Source: Auanema rhodensis
Taxonomy: Eukaryota; Nematoda; Chromadorea; Rhabditida; Rhabditidae
Direction: 5' to 3'
NCBI GenBank assembly: GCA_964057225.1
Contig: OZ059900.1
Coordinates: forward strand, 16,445,638 to 16,509,637
Length of the DNA stretch: 64,000 nucleotides
The first letter of the stretch is position 1; every line of letters begins with the position of its first letter. A program made the translations under genes and the position numbers. A model generated the notes under the pieces. That model was not told the DNA's origin. It did not search any database and saw only the letters and a program-made list of their open reading frames with translations. Shown one piece after another: positions 37,620 to 51,989 of this stretch.

Positions 37620-40600
37620 TCGATTTAATCAATATTAGCCATAAGGGGCGTGCCCTCAGAATATGCTAATTTCCTTAATTTTCTAACCCCTGTTTTTTTG
37701 TCGTGAAAGTGGAACTAGACGTTGTACGAACAATTTTGAGCTAGGTTTCATTGACATTGCATGAGTTTGAACACATGAAATCGTAAGTCAAAACCTTGTT
37801 TACAGCGAAATTTCCAAAAACTGGTTTTCCAGCATAATAAAATATTTCTCATGGGAAATACTGTGTTTTTGTATTTTTCTAGTGTTCAGCATGTAAAATG
37901 CTTCATTTTAGTATGTAACACGCTGAAATTCGTTGCATTTGACGACTCATATGAACAAAAATCGATTTAATCAATATTAGCTATAAGGGGCGTGCCCTCA
38001 GAATATGCTAATTTCCTTAATTTTCTAACCCCTGTTTTTTTGTCGTGAAAGTGGAACTAGACGTTGTACGAACAATTTTGAGCTAAGTTTCATTGACATT
38101 GCATGAGTTTGAACATATGAAATCGTAAGTCAAAACCTTGTTTACAGCGAAATTTCCAAAAACTGGTTTTCCAGCATAATAAAATATTTCTCATGGGAAA
38201 TACTGTGTTTTTGTATTTTTTTAGTGTTCAGCATGTAAAATGCTTCATTTTAGTATGTAACACGCTGAAATTCGTTGCATTTGACGACTCATATGAACAA
38301 AAATCGATTTAATCAATATTAGCCATAAGGGGCGTGCCCTCAGAATATGCTAATTTCCTTAATTTTCTAACCCCTGTTTTTTTGTCGTGAAAGTGGAACT
38401 AGACGTTGTACGAACAATTTTGAGCTAGGTTTCATTGACATTGCATGAGTTTGAACACATGAAATCGTAAGTCAAAACCTTGTTTACAGCGAAATTTCCA
38501 AAAACTGGTTTTCCAGCATAATAAAATATTTCTCATGGGAAATACTGTGTTTTTGTATTTTTCTAGTGTTCAGCATGTAAAATGCTTCATTTTAGTATGT
38601 AACACGCTGAAATTCGTTGCATTTGACGACTCATATGAACAAAAATCGATTTAATCAATATTAGCCATAAGGGGCGTGCCCTCAGAATATGCTAATTTCC
38701 TTAATTTTCTAACCCCTGTTTTTTTGTCGTGAAAGTGGAACTAGACGTTGTACGAACAATTTTGAGCTAGGTTTCATTGACATTGCATGAGTTTGAACAC
38801 ATGAAATCGTAAGTCAAAACCTTGTTTACAGCGAAATTTCCAAAAACTGGTTTTCCAGCATAATAAAATATTTTTCATGAGAAATACTGTGTTTTTGTAT
38901 TTTTCTAGTGTTCAGCATGTAAAATGCTTCATTTTAGTATGTAACACGCTGAAATTCGTTGCATTTGACGACTCATATGAACAAAAATCGAATTAATCAA
39001 TATTAGCCATAAGGGGCGTGCCCTCAGAATATGCTAATTTCCTTAATTTTCTAACCCCTGTTTTTTTGTCGTGAAAGTGGAACTAGACGTTGTACAAACA
39101 ATTTTGAGCAAGGTTTCATTGACATTGCATGAATTTGAACACATGAAATCGTAAGTCAAAACCTTGTTTACAGCGAAATTTCCAAAATCTGGTTTTCCAG
39201 CATAATAAAATATTTCTCATGGGAAATACTGTGTTTTTGTATTTTTCTAGTGTTCAGCATGTAAAATGCTTCATTTTGGTATGTAACACGCTGAAATTCG
39301 TTGCATTTGACGACTCATATGAACAAAAATCGATTTAATCAATATTAGCCATAAGGGGCGTGCCCTCAGAATATGCTAATTTCCTTAATTTTCTAACCCC
39401 TGTTTTTTTGTCGTGAAAGTGGAACTAGACGTTGTACGAACAATTTTGAGCTAGGTTTCATTGACATTGCATGAGTTTGAACACATGAAATCGTAAGTCA
39501 AAACCTTGTTTACAGCGAAATTTCCAAAAACTGGTTTTCCAGCATAATAAAATATTTCTCATGGGAAATACTGTGTTTTTGTATTTTTCTAGTGTTCAGC
39601 ATGTAAAATGCTTCATTTTAGTATGTAACACGCTGAAATTCGTTGCATTTGACGACTCATATGAACAAAAATCGATTTAATCAATATTAGCCATAAGGGG
39701 CGTGCCCTCAGAATATGCTAATTTCCTTAATTTTCTAACCCCTGTTTTTTTGTCGTGAAAGTGGAACTAGGCGTTGTACGAACAATTTTGAGCTAGGTTT
39801 CATTGACATTGCATGAGTTTGAACACATGAAATCGTAAGTGAAAACCTTGTTTACAGCGAAATTTCCAAAAACTGGTTTTCCAGCATAATAAAATATTTC
39901 TCATGGGAAATACTGTGTTTTTGTATTTTTCTAGTGTTCAGCATGTAAAATGCTTCATTTTAGTATGTAACACGCTGAAATTCGTTGCATTTGACGACTC
40001 ATATGAACAAAAATCGATTTAATCAATATTAGCCATAAGGGGCGTGCCCTCAGAATATGCTAACTTCCTTAATTTTCTAACCCCTGTTTTTTTGTCGTGA
40101 AAGTGGAACTAGACGTTGTACGAACAATTTTGAGCTAGGTTTCATTGACATTGCATGAGTTTGAACACATGAAATCGTAAGTCAAAACCTTGTTTACAGC
40201 GAAATTTCCAAAAACTGGTTTTCCAGCATAATAAAATATTTCTCATGGGAAATACTGTGTTTTTGTTTTTTTCTAGTGTTCAGCATGTAAAATGCTTAAT
40301 TTTAGTATGTAACACGCTGAAATTCGTTGCATTTGACGACTCATATGAACAAAAATCGATTTAATCAATATTAGCCATAAGGGGCGTGCCCTCAGAATAT
40401 GCTAATTTCCTTAATTTTCTAACCCCTGTTTTTTTGTCGTTAAAGTGGAACTAGACGTTGTACGAACAATTTTGAGCTAGGTTTCATTGACATTGCATGA
40501 GTTTGAACACATGAAATCGTAAGTCAAAACCTTGTTTACAGCGAAATTTCCAAAAACTGGTTTTCCAGCATAATAAAATATTTCTCATGGGAAATACTGT

Positions 40601-40697
40601 GTTTTTGTATTTTTCTAGTGTTCAGCATGTAAAATGCTTCATTTTAGTATGTAACACGCTGAAATTCGTTGCATTTGACGACTCATATGAACAAAAA
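37620..40697. repeat. 9-monomer block, right copy (M111-M119)
   Basis: Matches M93-M101 marker for marker except A201T in M115, which is shared with M108 rather than with M97. The match ends sharply: M102 has A13T+C282T while M120 has C229T+G235A. The A201T suggests that M108, not M97, was the source or converter of M115. Confidence 0.9.
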
Positions 40698-41039
40698 TCG
40701 ATTTAATCAATATTAGCCATAAGGGGCGTGCCCTCAGAATATGCTAATTTCCTTAATTTTCTAACCCCTGTTTTTTTGTCGTGAAAGTGGAACTAGACGT
40801 TGTACGAACAATTTTGAGCTAGGTTTCATTGACATTGCATGAGTTTGAACACATGAAATCGTAAGTCAAAACCTTGTTTACAGCGAAATTTCCAAAAACT
40901 GGTTTTCCAGCATAATAAAATATTTTTCATGAGAAATACTGTGTTTTTGTATTTTTCTAGTGTTCAGCATGTAAAATGCTTCATTTTAGTATGTAACACG
41001 CTGAAATTCGTTGCATTTGACGACTCATATGAACAAAAA

Positions 41040-42407
41040 TCGATTTAATCAATATTAGCCATAAGGGGCGTGCCCTCAGAATATGCTAATTTCCTTAATT
41101 TTCTAACCCTTGTTTTTTTGTCGTGAAAGTGGAACTAGACGTTGTACAAACAATTTTGAGCTAGGTTTCATTGACATTGCATGAGTTTGAACACATGAAA
41201 TCGTAAGTCAAAACCTTGTTTACAGCGAAATTTCCAAAAACTGGTTTTCCAGCATAATAAAATATTTCTCATGGGAAATACTGTGTTTTTGTTTTTTTCT
41301 AGTGTTCAGCATGTAAAATGCTTAATTTTAGTATGTAACACGCTGAAATTCGTTGCATTTGACGACTCATATGAACAAAAATCGATTTAATCAATATTAG
41401 CCATAAGGGGCGTGCCCTCAGAATATGCTAATTTCCTTAATTTTCTAACCCCTGTTTTTTTGTCGTGAAAGTGGAACTAGACGTTGTACGAACAATTTTG
41501 AGCTAGGTTTCATTGACATTGCATGAGTTTGAACACATGAAATCGTAAGTCAAAACCTTGTTTACAGCGAAATTTCCAAAAACTGGTTTTCCAGCATAAT
41601 AAAATATTTCTCATGGGAAATACTGTGTTTTTGTATTTTTCTAGTGTTCAGCATGTAAAATGCTTCATTTTAGTATGTAACACGCTGAAATTCGTTGCAT
41701 TTGACGACTCATATGAACAAAAATCGATTTAATCAATATTAGCCATAAGGGGCGTGCCCTCAGAATATGCTAATTTCCTTAATTTTCTAACCCCTGTTTT
41801 TTTGTCGTGAAAGTGGAACTAGACGTTGTACAAACAATTTTGAGCTAGGTTTCATTGACATTGCATGAGTTTGAACACATGAAATCGTAAGTCAAAACCT
41901 TGTTTACAGCGAAATTTCCAAAAACTGGTTTTCCAGCATAATAAAATATTTCTCATGGGAAATACTGTGTTTTTGTTTTTTTCTAGTGTTCAGCATGTAA
42001 AATGCTTAATTTTAGTATGTAACACGCTGAAATTCGTTGCATTTGACGACTCATATGAACAAAAATCGATTTAATCAATATTAGCCATAAGGGGCGTGCC
42101 CTCAGAATATGCTAATTTCCTTAATTTTCTAACCCCTGTTTTTTTGTCGTGAAAGTGGAACTAGACGTTGTACGAACAATTTTGAGCTAGGTTTCATTGA
42201 CATTGCATGAGTTTGAACACATGAAATCGTAAGTCAAAACCTTGTTTACAGCGAAATTTCCAAAAACTGGTTTTCCAGCATAATAAAATATTTCTCATGG
42301 GAAATACTGTGTTTTTGTATTTTTCTAGTGTTCAGCATGTAAAATGCTTCATTTTAGTATGTAACACGCTGAAATTCGTTGCATTTGACGACTCATATGA
42401 ACAAAAA
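41040..42407. repeat. 2-monomer duplication M121-M122 / M123-M124
   Basis: M121 and M123 share G109A+A254T+C285A; M122 and M124 are consensus. M121 has an additional C71T. The period is 684 bp. Confidence 0.82.
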
Positions 42408-44459
42408 TCGATTTAATCAATATTAGCCATAAGGGGCGTGCCCTCAGAATATGCTAATTTCCTTAATTTTCTAACCCCTGTTTTTTTGTCGTGAAAGTGG
42501 AACTATACGTTGTACGAACAATTTTGAGCTAGGTTTCATTGACATTGCATGAGTTTGAACACATGAAATCGTAAGTCAAAACCTTGTTTACAGCGAAATT
42601 TCCAAAAACTGGTTTTCCAGCATAATAAAATATTTTTCATGAGAAATACTGTGTTTTTGTATTTTTCTAGTGTTCAGCATGTAAAATGCTTCATTTTAGT
42701 ATGTAACACGCTGAAATTCGTTGCATTTGACGACTCATATGAACAAAAATCGATTTAATCAATATTAGCCATAAGGGGCGTGCCCTCAGAATATGCTAAT
42801 TTCCTTAATTTTCTAACCCCTGTTTTTTTGTCGTGAAAGTGGAACTAGACGTTGTACAAACAATTTTGAGCTAGGTTTCATTGACATTGCATGAGTTTGA
42901 ACACATGAAATCGTAAGTCAAAACCTTGTTTACAGCGAAATTTCCAAAAACTGGTTTTCCAGCATAATAAAATATTTCTCATGGGAAATACTGTGTTTTT
43001 GTATTTTTCTAGTGTTCAGCATGTAAAATGCTTCATTTTAGTATGTAACACGCTGAAATTCGTTGCATTTGACGACTCATATGAACAAAAATCGATTTAA
43101 TCAATATTAGCCATAAGGGGCGTGCCCTCAGAATATGCTAATTTCCTTAATTTTCTAACCCCTGTTTTTTTGTCGTGAAAGTGGAACTATTCGTTGTACG
43201 AACAAATTTGAGCTAGGTTTCATTGACATTGCATGAGTTTGAACACATGAAATCGTAAGTCAAAACCTTGTTTACAGCGAAATTTCCAAAAACTGGTTTT
43301 CCAGCATAATAAAATATTTCTCATGGGAAATACTGTGTTTTTGTTTTTTTCTAGTGTTCAGCATGTAAAATGCTTCATTTTAGTATGTAACACGCTGAAA
43401 TTCGTTGCATTTGACGACTCATATGAACAAAAATCGATTTAATCAATATTAGCCATAAGGGGCGTGCCCTCAGAATATACTAATTTCCTTAATTTTCTAA
43501 CCCCTGTTTTTTTGTCGTGAAAGTGGAACTAGACGTTGTACGAACAATTTTGAGCTAGGTTTCATTGACATTGCATGAGTTTGAACACATGAAATCGTAA
43601 GTCAAAACCTTGTTTACAGCGAAATTTCCAAAAACTGGTTTTCCAGCATAATAAAATATTTCTCATGGGAAATACTGTGTTTTTGTATTTTTCTAGTGTT
43701 CAGCATGTAAAATGCTTCATTTTAGTATGTAACACGCTGAAATTCGTTGCATTTGACGACTCATATGAACCAAAATCGATTTAATCAATATTAGCCATAA
43801 GGGGCGTGCCCTCAGAATATTCTAATTTCCTTAATTTTCTAACCCTTGTTTTTTTGTCGTGAAAGTGGAACTAGACGTTGTACGAACAATTTTGAGCTAG
43901 GTTTCATTGACATTGCATGAGTTTGAACACATGAAATCGTAAGTCAAAACCTTGTTTACAGCGAAATTTCCAAAAACTGGTTTTCCAGCATAATAAAATA
44001 TTTTTCATGAGAAATACTGTGTTTTTGTATTTTTCTAGTGTTCAGCATGTAAAATGGTTCATTTTAGTATGTAACACGCTAAAATTCGTTGCATTTGACG
44101 ACTCATATGAACAAAAATCGATTTAATCAATATTAGCCATAAGGGGCGTGCCCTCAGAATATGCTAATTTCCTTAATTTTCTAACCCCTGTTTTTTTGTC
44201 GTGAAAGTGGAACTAGACGTTGTACGAACAATTTTGAGCTAGGTTTCATTGACATTGCATGAGTTTGAACACATGAAATCGTAAGTCAAAACCTTGTTTA
44301 CAGCGAAATTTCCAAAAACTGGTTTTCCAGCATAATAAAATATTTCTCATGGGAAATACTGTGTTTTTGTATTTTTCTAGTGTTCAGCATGTAAAATGCT
44401 TCATTTTAGTATGTAACACGCTGAAATTCGTTGCATTTGACGACTCATATGAACAAAAA
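42408..44459. repeat. 6-monomer higher-order unit, copy 1 (M125-M130)
   Basis: Marker order is G99T+C229T+G235A; G109A; G99T+A100T+T115A+A254T; G46A+A338C; G46T+C71T+C229T+G235A+C282G+G306A; consensus. The 2052-bp unit repeats at once as M131-M136 without a difference that I could see. This is the clearest directly tandem higher-order unit in the window. Confidence 0.93.
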
Positions 44460-46511
44460 TCGATTTAATCAATATTAGCCATAAGGGGCGTGCCCTCAGA
44501 ATATGCTAATTTCCTTAATTTTCTAACCCCTGTTTTTTTGTCGTGAAAGTGGAACTATACGTTGTACGAACAATTTTGAGCTAGGTTTCATTGACATTGC
44601 ATGAGTTTGAACACATGAAATCGTAAGTCAAAACCTTGTTTACAGCGAAATTTCCAAAAACTGGTTTTCCAGCATAATAAAATATTTTTCATGAGAAATA
44701 CTGTGTTTTTGTATTTTTCTAGTGTTCAGCATGTAAAATGCTTCATTTTAGTATGTAACACGCTGAAATTCGTTGCATTTGACGACTCATATGAACAAAA
44801 ATCGATTTAATCAATATTAGCCATAAGGGGCGTGCCCTCAGAATATGCTAATTTCCTTAATTTTCTAACCCCTGTTTTTTTGTCGTGAAAGTGGAACTAG
44901 ACGTTGTACAAACAATTTTGAGCTAGGTTTCATTGACATTGCATGAGTTTGAACACATGAAATCGTAAGTCAAAACCTTGTTTACAGCGAAATTTCCAAA
45001 AACTGGTTTTCCAGCATAATAAAATATTTCTCATGGGAAATACTGTGTTTTTGTATTTTTCTAGTGTTCAGCATGTAAAATGCTTCATTTTAGTATGTAA
45101 CACGCTGAAATTCGTTGCATTTGACGACTCATATGAACAAAAATCGATTTAATCAATATTAGCCATAAGGGGCGTGCCCTCAGAATATGCTAATTTCCTT
45201 AATTTTCTAACCCCTGTTTTTTTGTCGTGAAAGTGGAACTATTCGTTGTACGAACAAATTTGAGCTAGGTTTCATTGACATTGCATGAGTTTGAACACAT
45301 GAAATCGTAAGTCAAAACCTTGTTTACAGCGAAATTTCCAAAAACTGGTTTTCCAGCATAATAAAATATTTCTCATGGGAAATACTGTGTTTTTGTTTTT
45401 TTCTAGTGTTCAGCATGTAAAATGCTTCATTTTAGTATGTAACACGCTGAAATTCGTTGCATTTGACGACTCATATGAACAAAAATCGATTTAATCAATA
45501 TTAGCCATAAGGGGCGTGCCCTCAGAATATACTAATTTCCTTAATTTTCTAACCCCTGTTTTTTTGTCGTGAAAGTGGAACTAGACGTTGTACGAACAAT
45601 TTTGAGCTAGGTTTCATTGACATTGCATGAGTTTGAACACATGAAATCGTAAGTCAAAACCTTGTTTACAGCGAAATTTCCAAAAACTGGTTTTCCAGCA
45701 TAATAAAATATTTCTCATGGGAAATACTGTGTTTTTGTATTTTTCTAGTGTTCAGCATGTAAAATGCTTCATTTTAGTATGTAACACGCTGAAATTCGTT
45801 GCATTTGACGACTCATATGAACCAAAATCGATTTAATCAATATTAGCCATAAGGGGCGTGCCCTCAGAATATTCTAATTTCCTTAATTTTCTAACCCTTG
45901 TTTTTTTGTCGTGAAAGTGGAACTAGACGTTGTACGAACAATTTTGAGCTAGGTTTCATTGACATTGCATGAGTTTGAACACATGAAATCGTAAGTCAAA
46001 ACCTTGTTTACAGCGAAATTTCCAAAAACTGGTTTTCCAGCATAATAAAATATTTTTCATGAGAAATACTGTGTTTTTGTATTTTTCTAGTGTTCAGCAT
46101 GTAAAATGGTTCATTTTAGTATGTAACACGCTAAAATTCGTTGCATTTGACGACTCATATGAACAAAAATCGATTTAATCAATATTAGCCATAAGGGGCG
46201 TGCCCTCAGAATATGCTAATTTCCTTAATTTTCTAACCCCTGTTTTTTTGTCGTGAAAGTGGAACTAGACGTTGTACGAACAATTTTGAGCTAGGTTTCA
46301 TTGACATTGCATGAGTTTGAACACATGAAATCGTAAGTCAAAACCTTGTTTACAGCGAAATTTCCAAAAACTGGTTTTCCAGCATAATAAAATATTTCTC
46401 ATGGGAAATACTGTGTTTTTGTATTTTTCTAGTGTTCAGCATGTAAAATGCTTCATTTTAGTATGTAACACGCTGAAATTCGTTGCATTTGACGACTCAT
46501 ATGAACAAAAA
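44460..46511. repeat. 6-monomer higher-order unit, copy 2 (M131-M136)
   Basis: Copies M125-M130 monomer for monomer, including the rare combination at M129/M135. It abuts copy 1 directly and is followed by a truncated third version. Confidence 0.93.
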
Positions 46512-47537
46512 TCGATTTAATCAATATTAGCCATAAGGGGCGTGCCCTCAGAATATGCTAATTTCCTTAATTTTCTAACCCTTGTTTTTTTGTCGTGAAA
46601 GTGGAACTAGACGTTGTACGAACAAATTTGAGCTAGGTTTCATTGACATTGCATGAGTTTGAACACATGAAATCGTAAGTCAAAACCTTGTTTACAGCGA
46701 AATTTCCAAAAACTGGTTTTCCAGCATAATAAAATATTTCTCATGGGAAATACTGTGTTTTTGTATTTTTCTAGTGTTCAGCATGTAAAATGCTTCATTT
46801 TAGTATGTAACACGCTGAAATTCGTTGCATTTGACGACTCATATGAACAAAAATCGATTTAATCAATATTAGCCATAAGGGGCGTGCCCTCAGAATATAC
46901 TAATTTCCTTAATTTTCTAACCCCTGTTTTTTTGTCGTGAAAGTGGAACTAGACGTTGTACGAACAATTTTGAGCTAGGTTTCATTGACATTGCATGAGT
47001 TTGAACACATGAAATCGTAAGTCAAAACCTTGTTTACAGCGAAATTTCCAAAAACTGGTTTTCCAGCATAATAAAATATTTCTCATGGGAAATACTGTGT
47101 TTTTGTATTTTTCTAGTGTTCAGCATGTAAAATGCTTCATTTTAGTATGTAACACGCTGAAATTCGTTGCATTTGACGACTCATATGAACCAAAATCGAT
47201 TTAATCAATATTAGCCATAAGGGGCGTGCCCTCAGAATATTCTAATTTCCTTAATTTTCTAACCCTTGTTTTTTTGTCGTGAAAGTGGAACTAGACGTTG
47301 TACGAACAATTTTGAGCTAGGTTTCATTGACATTGCATGAGTTTGAACACATGAAATCGTAAGTCAAAACCTTGTTTACAGCGAAATTTCCAAAAACTGG
47401 TTTTCCAGCATAATAAAATATTTTTCATGAGAAATACTGTGTTTTTGTATTTTTCTAGTGTTCAGCATGTAAAATGCTTCATTTTAGTATGTAACACGCT
47501 GAAATTCGTTGCATTTGACGACTCATATGAACAAAAA
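46512..47537. repeat. Truncated, altered third copy (M137-M139)
   Basis: M138 equals M128/M134 (G46A+A338C). M139 equals M129/M135 in G46T, C71T, C229T and G235A but lacks C282G and G306A. M137 shares T115A with M127/M133 but has C71T and none of their G99T, A100T or A254T. The copy is therefore cut at both ends, with breaks inside M137 and M139. Confidence 0.8.
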
Positions 47538-48222
47538 TCGATTTAATCAATATTAGCCATAAGGGGCGTGCCCTCAGAATATGCTAATTTCCTTAATTTT
47601 CTAACCCCTGTTTTTTTTGTCGTGAAAGTGGAACTAGACGTTGTACAAACAATTTTGAGCTAGGTTTCATTGACATTGCATGAGTTTGAACACATGAAAT
47701 CGTAAGTCAAAACCTTGTTTACAGCGAAATTTCCAAAAACTGGTTTTCCAGCATAATAAAATATTTCTCATGGGAAATACTGTGTTTTTGTATTTTTCTA
47801 GTGTTCAGCATGTAAAATGCTTCATTTTAGTATGTAACACGCTGAAATTCGTTGCATTTGACGACTCATATGAACAAAAATCGATTTAATCAATATTAGC
47901 CATAAGGGGCGTGCCCTCAGAATATGCTAATTTCCTTAATTTTCTAACCCCTGTTTTTTTGTCGTGAAAGTGGAACTAGACGTTGTACAAACAATTTTGA
48001 GCTAGGTTTCATTGACATTGCATGAGTTTGAACACATGAAATCGTAAGTCAAAACCTTGTTTACAGCGAAATTTCCAAAAACTGGTTTTCCAGCATAATA
48101 AAATATTTCTCATGGGAAATACTGTGTTTTTGTATTTTTCTAGTGTTCAGCATGTAAAATGCTTCATTTTAGTATGTAACACGCTGAAATTCGTTGCATT
48201 TGACGACTCATATGAACAAAAA

Positions 48223-50618
48223 TCGATTTAATCAATATTAGCCATAAGGGGCGTGCCCTCAGAATATGCTAATTTCCTTAATTTTCTAACCCCTGTTTTT
48301 TTGTCGTGAAAGTGGAACTAGACGTTGTACAAACAATTTTGAGCTAGGTTTCATTGACATTGCATGAGTTTGAACACATGAAATCGTAAGTCAAAACCTT
48401 GTTTACAGCGAAATTTCCAAAAACTGGTTTTCCAGCATAATAAAATATTTCTCATGGGAAATACTGTGTTTTTGTATTTTTCTAGTGTTCAGCATGTAAA
48501 ATGCTTCATTTTAGTATGTAACACGCTGAAATTCGTTGCATTTGACGACTCATATGAACAAAAATCGATTTAATCAATATTAGCCATAAGGGGCGTGCCC
48601 TCAGAATATGCTAATTTCCTTAATTTTCTAACCCCTGTTTTTTTGTCGTGAAAGTGGAACTAGACGTTGTACAAACAATTTTGAGCTAGGTTTCATTGAC
48701 ATTGCATGAGTTTGAACACATGAAATCGTAAGTCAAAACCTTGTTTACAGCGAAATTTCCAAAAACTGGTTTTCCAGCATAATAAAATATTTCTCATGGG
48801 AAATACTGTGTTTTTGTATTTTTCTAGTGTTCAGCATGTAAAATGTTTCATTTTAGTATGTAACACGCTGAAATTCGTTGCATTTGACGACTCATATGAA
48901 CAAAAATCGATTTAATCAATATTAGCCATAAGGGGCGTGCCCTCAGAATATGCTAATTTCCTTAATTTTCTAACCCCTGTTTTTTTGTCGTGAAAGTGGA
49001 ACTAGACGTTGTACGAACAATTTTGAGCTAGGTTTCATTGACATTGCATGAGTTTGAACACATGAAATCGTAAGTCAAAACCTTGTTTACAGCGAAATTT
49101 CCAAAAACTGGTTTTCCAGCATAATAAAATATTTCTCATGGGAAATACTGTGTTTTTGTATTTTTCTAGTGTTCAGCATGTAAAATGCTTCATTTTAGTA
49201 TGTAACACGCTGAAATTCGTTGCATTTGACGACTCATATGAACAAAAATCGATTTAATCAATATTAGCCATAAGGGGCGTGCCCTCAGAATATGCTAATT
49301 TCCTTAATTTTCTAACCCCTGTTTTTTTGTCGTGAAAGTGGAACTAGACGTTGTACGATCAATTTTGAGCTAGGTTTCATTGACATTGCATGAGTTTGAA
49401 CACATGAAATCGTAAGTCAAAACCTTGTTTACAGCGAAATTTCCAAAAACTGGTTTTCCAGCATAATAAAATATTTCTCATGGGAAATACTGTGTTTTTG
49501 TATTTTTCTAGTGTTCAGCATGTAAAATGCTTCATTTTAGTATGTAACACGCTGAAATTCGTTGCATTTGACGACTCATATGAACAAAAATCGATTTAAT
49601 CAATATTAGCCATAAGGGGCGTGCCCTCAGAATATGCTAATTTCCTTAATTTTCTAACCCCTGTTTTTTTTGTCGTGAAAGTGGAACTAGACGTTGTACA
49701 AACAATTTTGAGCTAGGTTTCATTGACATTGCATGAGTTTGAACACATGAAATCGTAAGTCAAAACCTTGTTTACAGCGAAATTTCCAAAAACTGGTTTT
49801 CCAGCATAATAAAATATTTCTCATGGGAAATACTGTGTTTTTGTATTTTTCTAGTGTTCAGCATGTAAAATGCTTCATTTTAGTATGTAACACGCTGAAA
49901 TTCGTTGCATTTGACGACTCATATGAACAAAAATCGATTTAATCAATATTAGCCATAAGGGGCGTGCCCTCAGAATATGCTAATTTCCTTAATTTTCTAA
50001 CCCCTGTTTTTTTGTCGTGAAAGTGGAACTAGACGTTGTACGAACAATTTTGAGCTAAGTTTCATTGACATTGCATGAGTTTGAACACATGAAATCGTAA
50101 GTCAAAACCTTGTTTACAGCGAAATTTCCAAAAACTGGTTTTCCAGCATAATAAAATATTTCTCATGGGAAATACTGTGTTTTTGTTTTTTTCTAGTGTT
50201 CAGCATGTAAAATGCTTCATTTTAGTATGTAACACGCAGAAATTCGTTGCATTTGACGACTCATATGAACAAAAATCGATTTAATCAATATTAGCCATAA
50301 GGGGCGTGCCCTCAGAATATGCTAATTTCCTTAATTTTCTAACCCCTGTTTTTTTTGTCGTGAAAGTGGAACTAGACGTTGTACAAACAATTTTGAGCTA
50401 GGTTTCATTGACATTGCATGAGTTTGAACACATGAAATCGTAAGTCAAAACCTTGTTTACAGCGAAATTTCCAAAAACTGGTTTTCCAGCATAATAAAAT
50501 ATTTCTCATGGGAAATACTGTGTTTTTGTATTTTTCTAGTGTTCAGCATGTAAAATGCTTCATTTTAGTATGTAACACGCTGAAATTCGTTGCATTTGAC
50601 GACTCATATGAACAAAAA
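48223..50618. repeat. 7-monomer block, left copy (M142-M148)
   Basis: Marker order is G109A; G109A+C282T; consensus; A111T; 8-T+G109A; G125A+A254T+T305A; 8-T+G109A. The 2396-bp block recurs as M181-M187 starting 13342 bp downstream, with the same length and no difference that I could see. Confidence 0.9.
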
Positions 50619-51989
50619 TCGATTTAATCAATATTAGCCATAAGGGGCGTGCCCTCAGAATATGCTAATTTCCTTAATTTTCTAACCCCTGTTTTTTTTG
50701 TCGTGAAAGTGGAACTAGACGTTGTACAAACAATTTTGAGCTAGGTTTCATTGACATTGCATGAGTTTGAACACATGAAATCGTAAGTCAAAACCTTGTT
50801 TACAGCGAAATTTCCAAAAACTGGTTTTCCAGCATAATAAAATATTTCTCATGGGAAATACTGTGTTTTTGTATTTTTCTAGTGTTCAGCATGTAAAATG
50901 CTTCATTTTAGTATGTAACACGCTGAAATTCGTTGCATTTGACGACTCATATGAACAAAAATCGATTTAATCAATATTAGCCATAAGGGGCGTGCCCTCA
51001 GAATATGCTAATTTCCTTAATTTTCTAACCCCTGTTTTTTTGTCGTGAAAGTGGAACTAGACGTTGTACGAACAATTTTGAGCTAAGTTTCATTGACATT
51101 GCATGAGTTTGAACACATGAAATCGTAAGTCAAAACCTTGTTTACAGCGAAATTTCCAAAAACTGGTTTTCCAGCATAATAAAATATTTCTCATGGGAAA
51201 TACTGTGTTTTTGTTTTTTTCTAGTGTTCAGCATGTAAAATGCTTCATTTTAGTATGTAACACGCAGAAATTCGTTGCATTTGACGACTCATATGAACAA
51301 AAATCGATTTAATCAATATTAGCCATAAGGGGCGTGCCCTCAGAATATGCTAATTTCCTTAATTTTCTAACCCCTGTTTTTTTTGTCGTGAAAGTGGAAC
51401 TAGACGTTGTACAAACAATTTTGAGCTAGGTTTCATTGACATTGCATGAGTTTGAACACATGAAATCGTAAGTCAAAACCTTGTTTACAGCGAAATTTCC
51501 AAAAACTGGTTTTCCAGCATAATAAAATATTTCTCATGGGAAATACTGTGTTTTTGTATTTTTCTAGTGTTCAGCATGTAAAATGCTTCATTTTAGTATG
51601 TAACACGCTGAAATTCGTTGCATTTGACGACTCATATGAACAAAAATCGATTTAATCAATATTAGCCATAAGGGGCGTGCCCTCAGAATATGCTAATTTC
51701 CTTAATTTTCTAACCCCTGTTTTTTTTGTCGTGAAAGTGGAACTAGACGTTGTACAAACAATTTTGAGCTAGGTTTCATTGACATTGCATGAGTTTGAAC
51801 ACATGAAATCGTAAGTCAAAACCTTGTTTACAGCGAAATTTCCAAAAACTGGTTTTCCAGCATAATAAAATATTTCTCATGGGAAATACTGTGTTTTTGT
51901 TTTTTTCTAGTGTTCAGCATGTAAAATGCTTCATTTTAGTATGTAACACGCTGAAATTCGTTGCATTTGACGACTCATATGAACAAAAA
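49934..51989. repeat. 3-monomer duplication M147-M149 / M150-M152
   Basis: The order G125A+A254T+T305A, then two 8-T+G109A monomers, occurs twice in tandem with a 1028-bp period. M152 differs from M149 by A254T. Confidence 0.88.

Larger units (their letters stand above)
30096..42407. repeat. Zone III: monomers M89-M124
   Basis: Diagnostic changes are A13T (M89, M91, M102, M106), C21T, T5A, C229T with G235A, T123A with G146A and A291G, C170G, T51C, G86T, A254T with C285A. Consensus copies are interspersed. It contains a 9-monomer block present twice, a 4-monomer duplication and 2-monomer duplications. No gene or insert is present. Confidence 0.87.
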
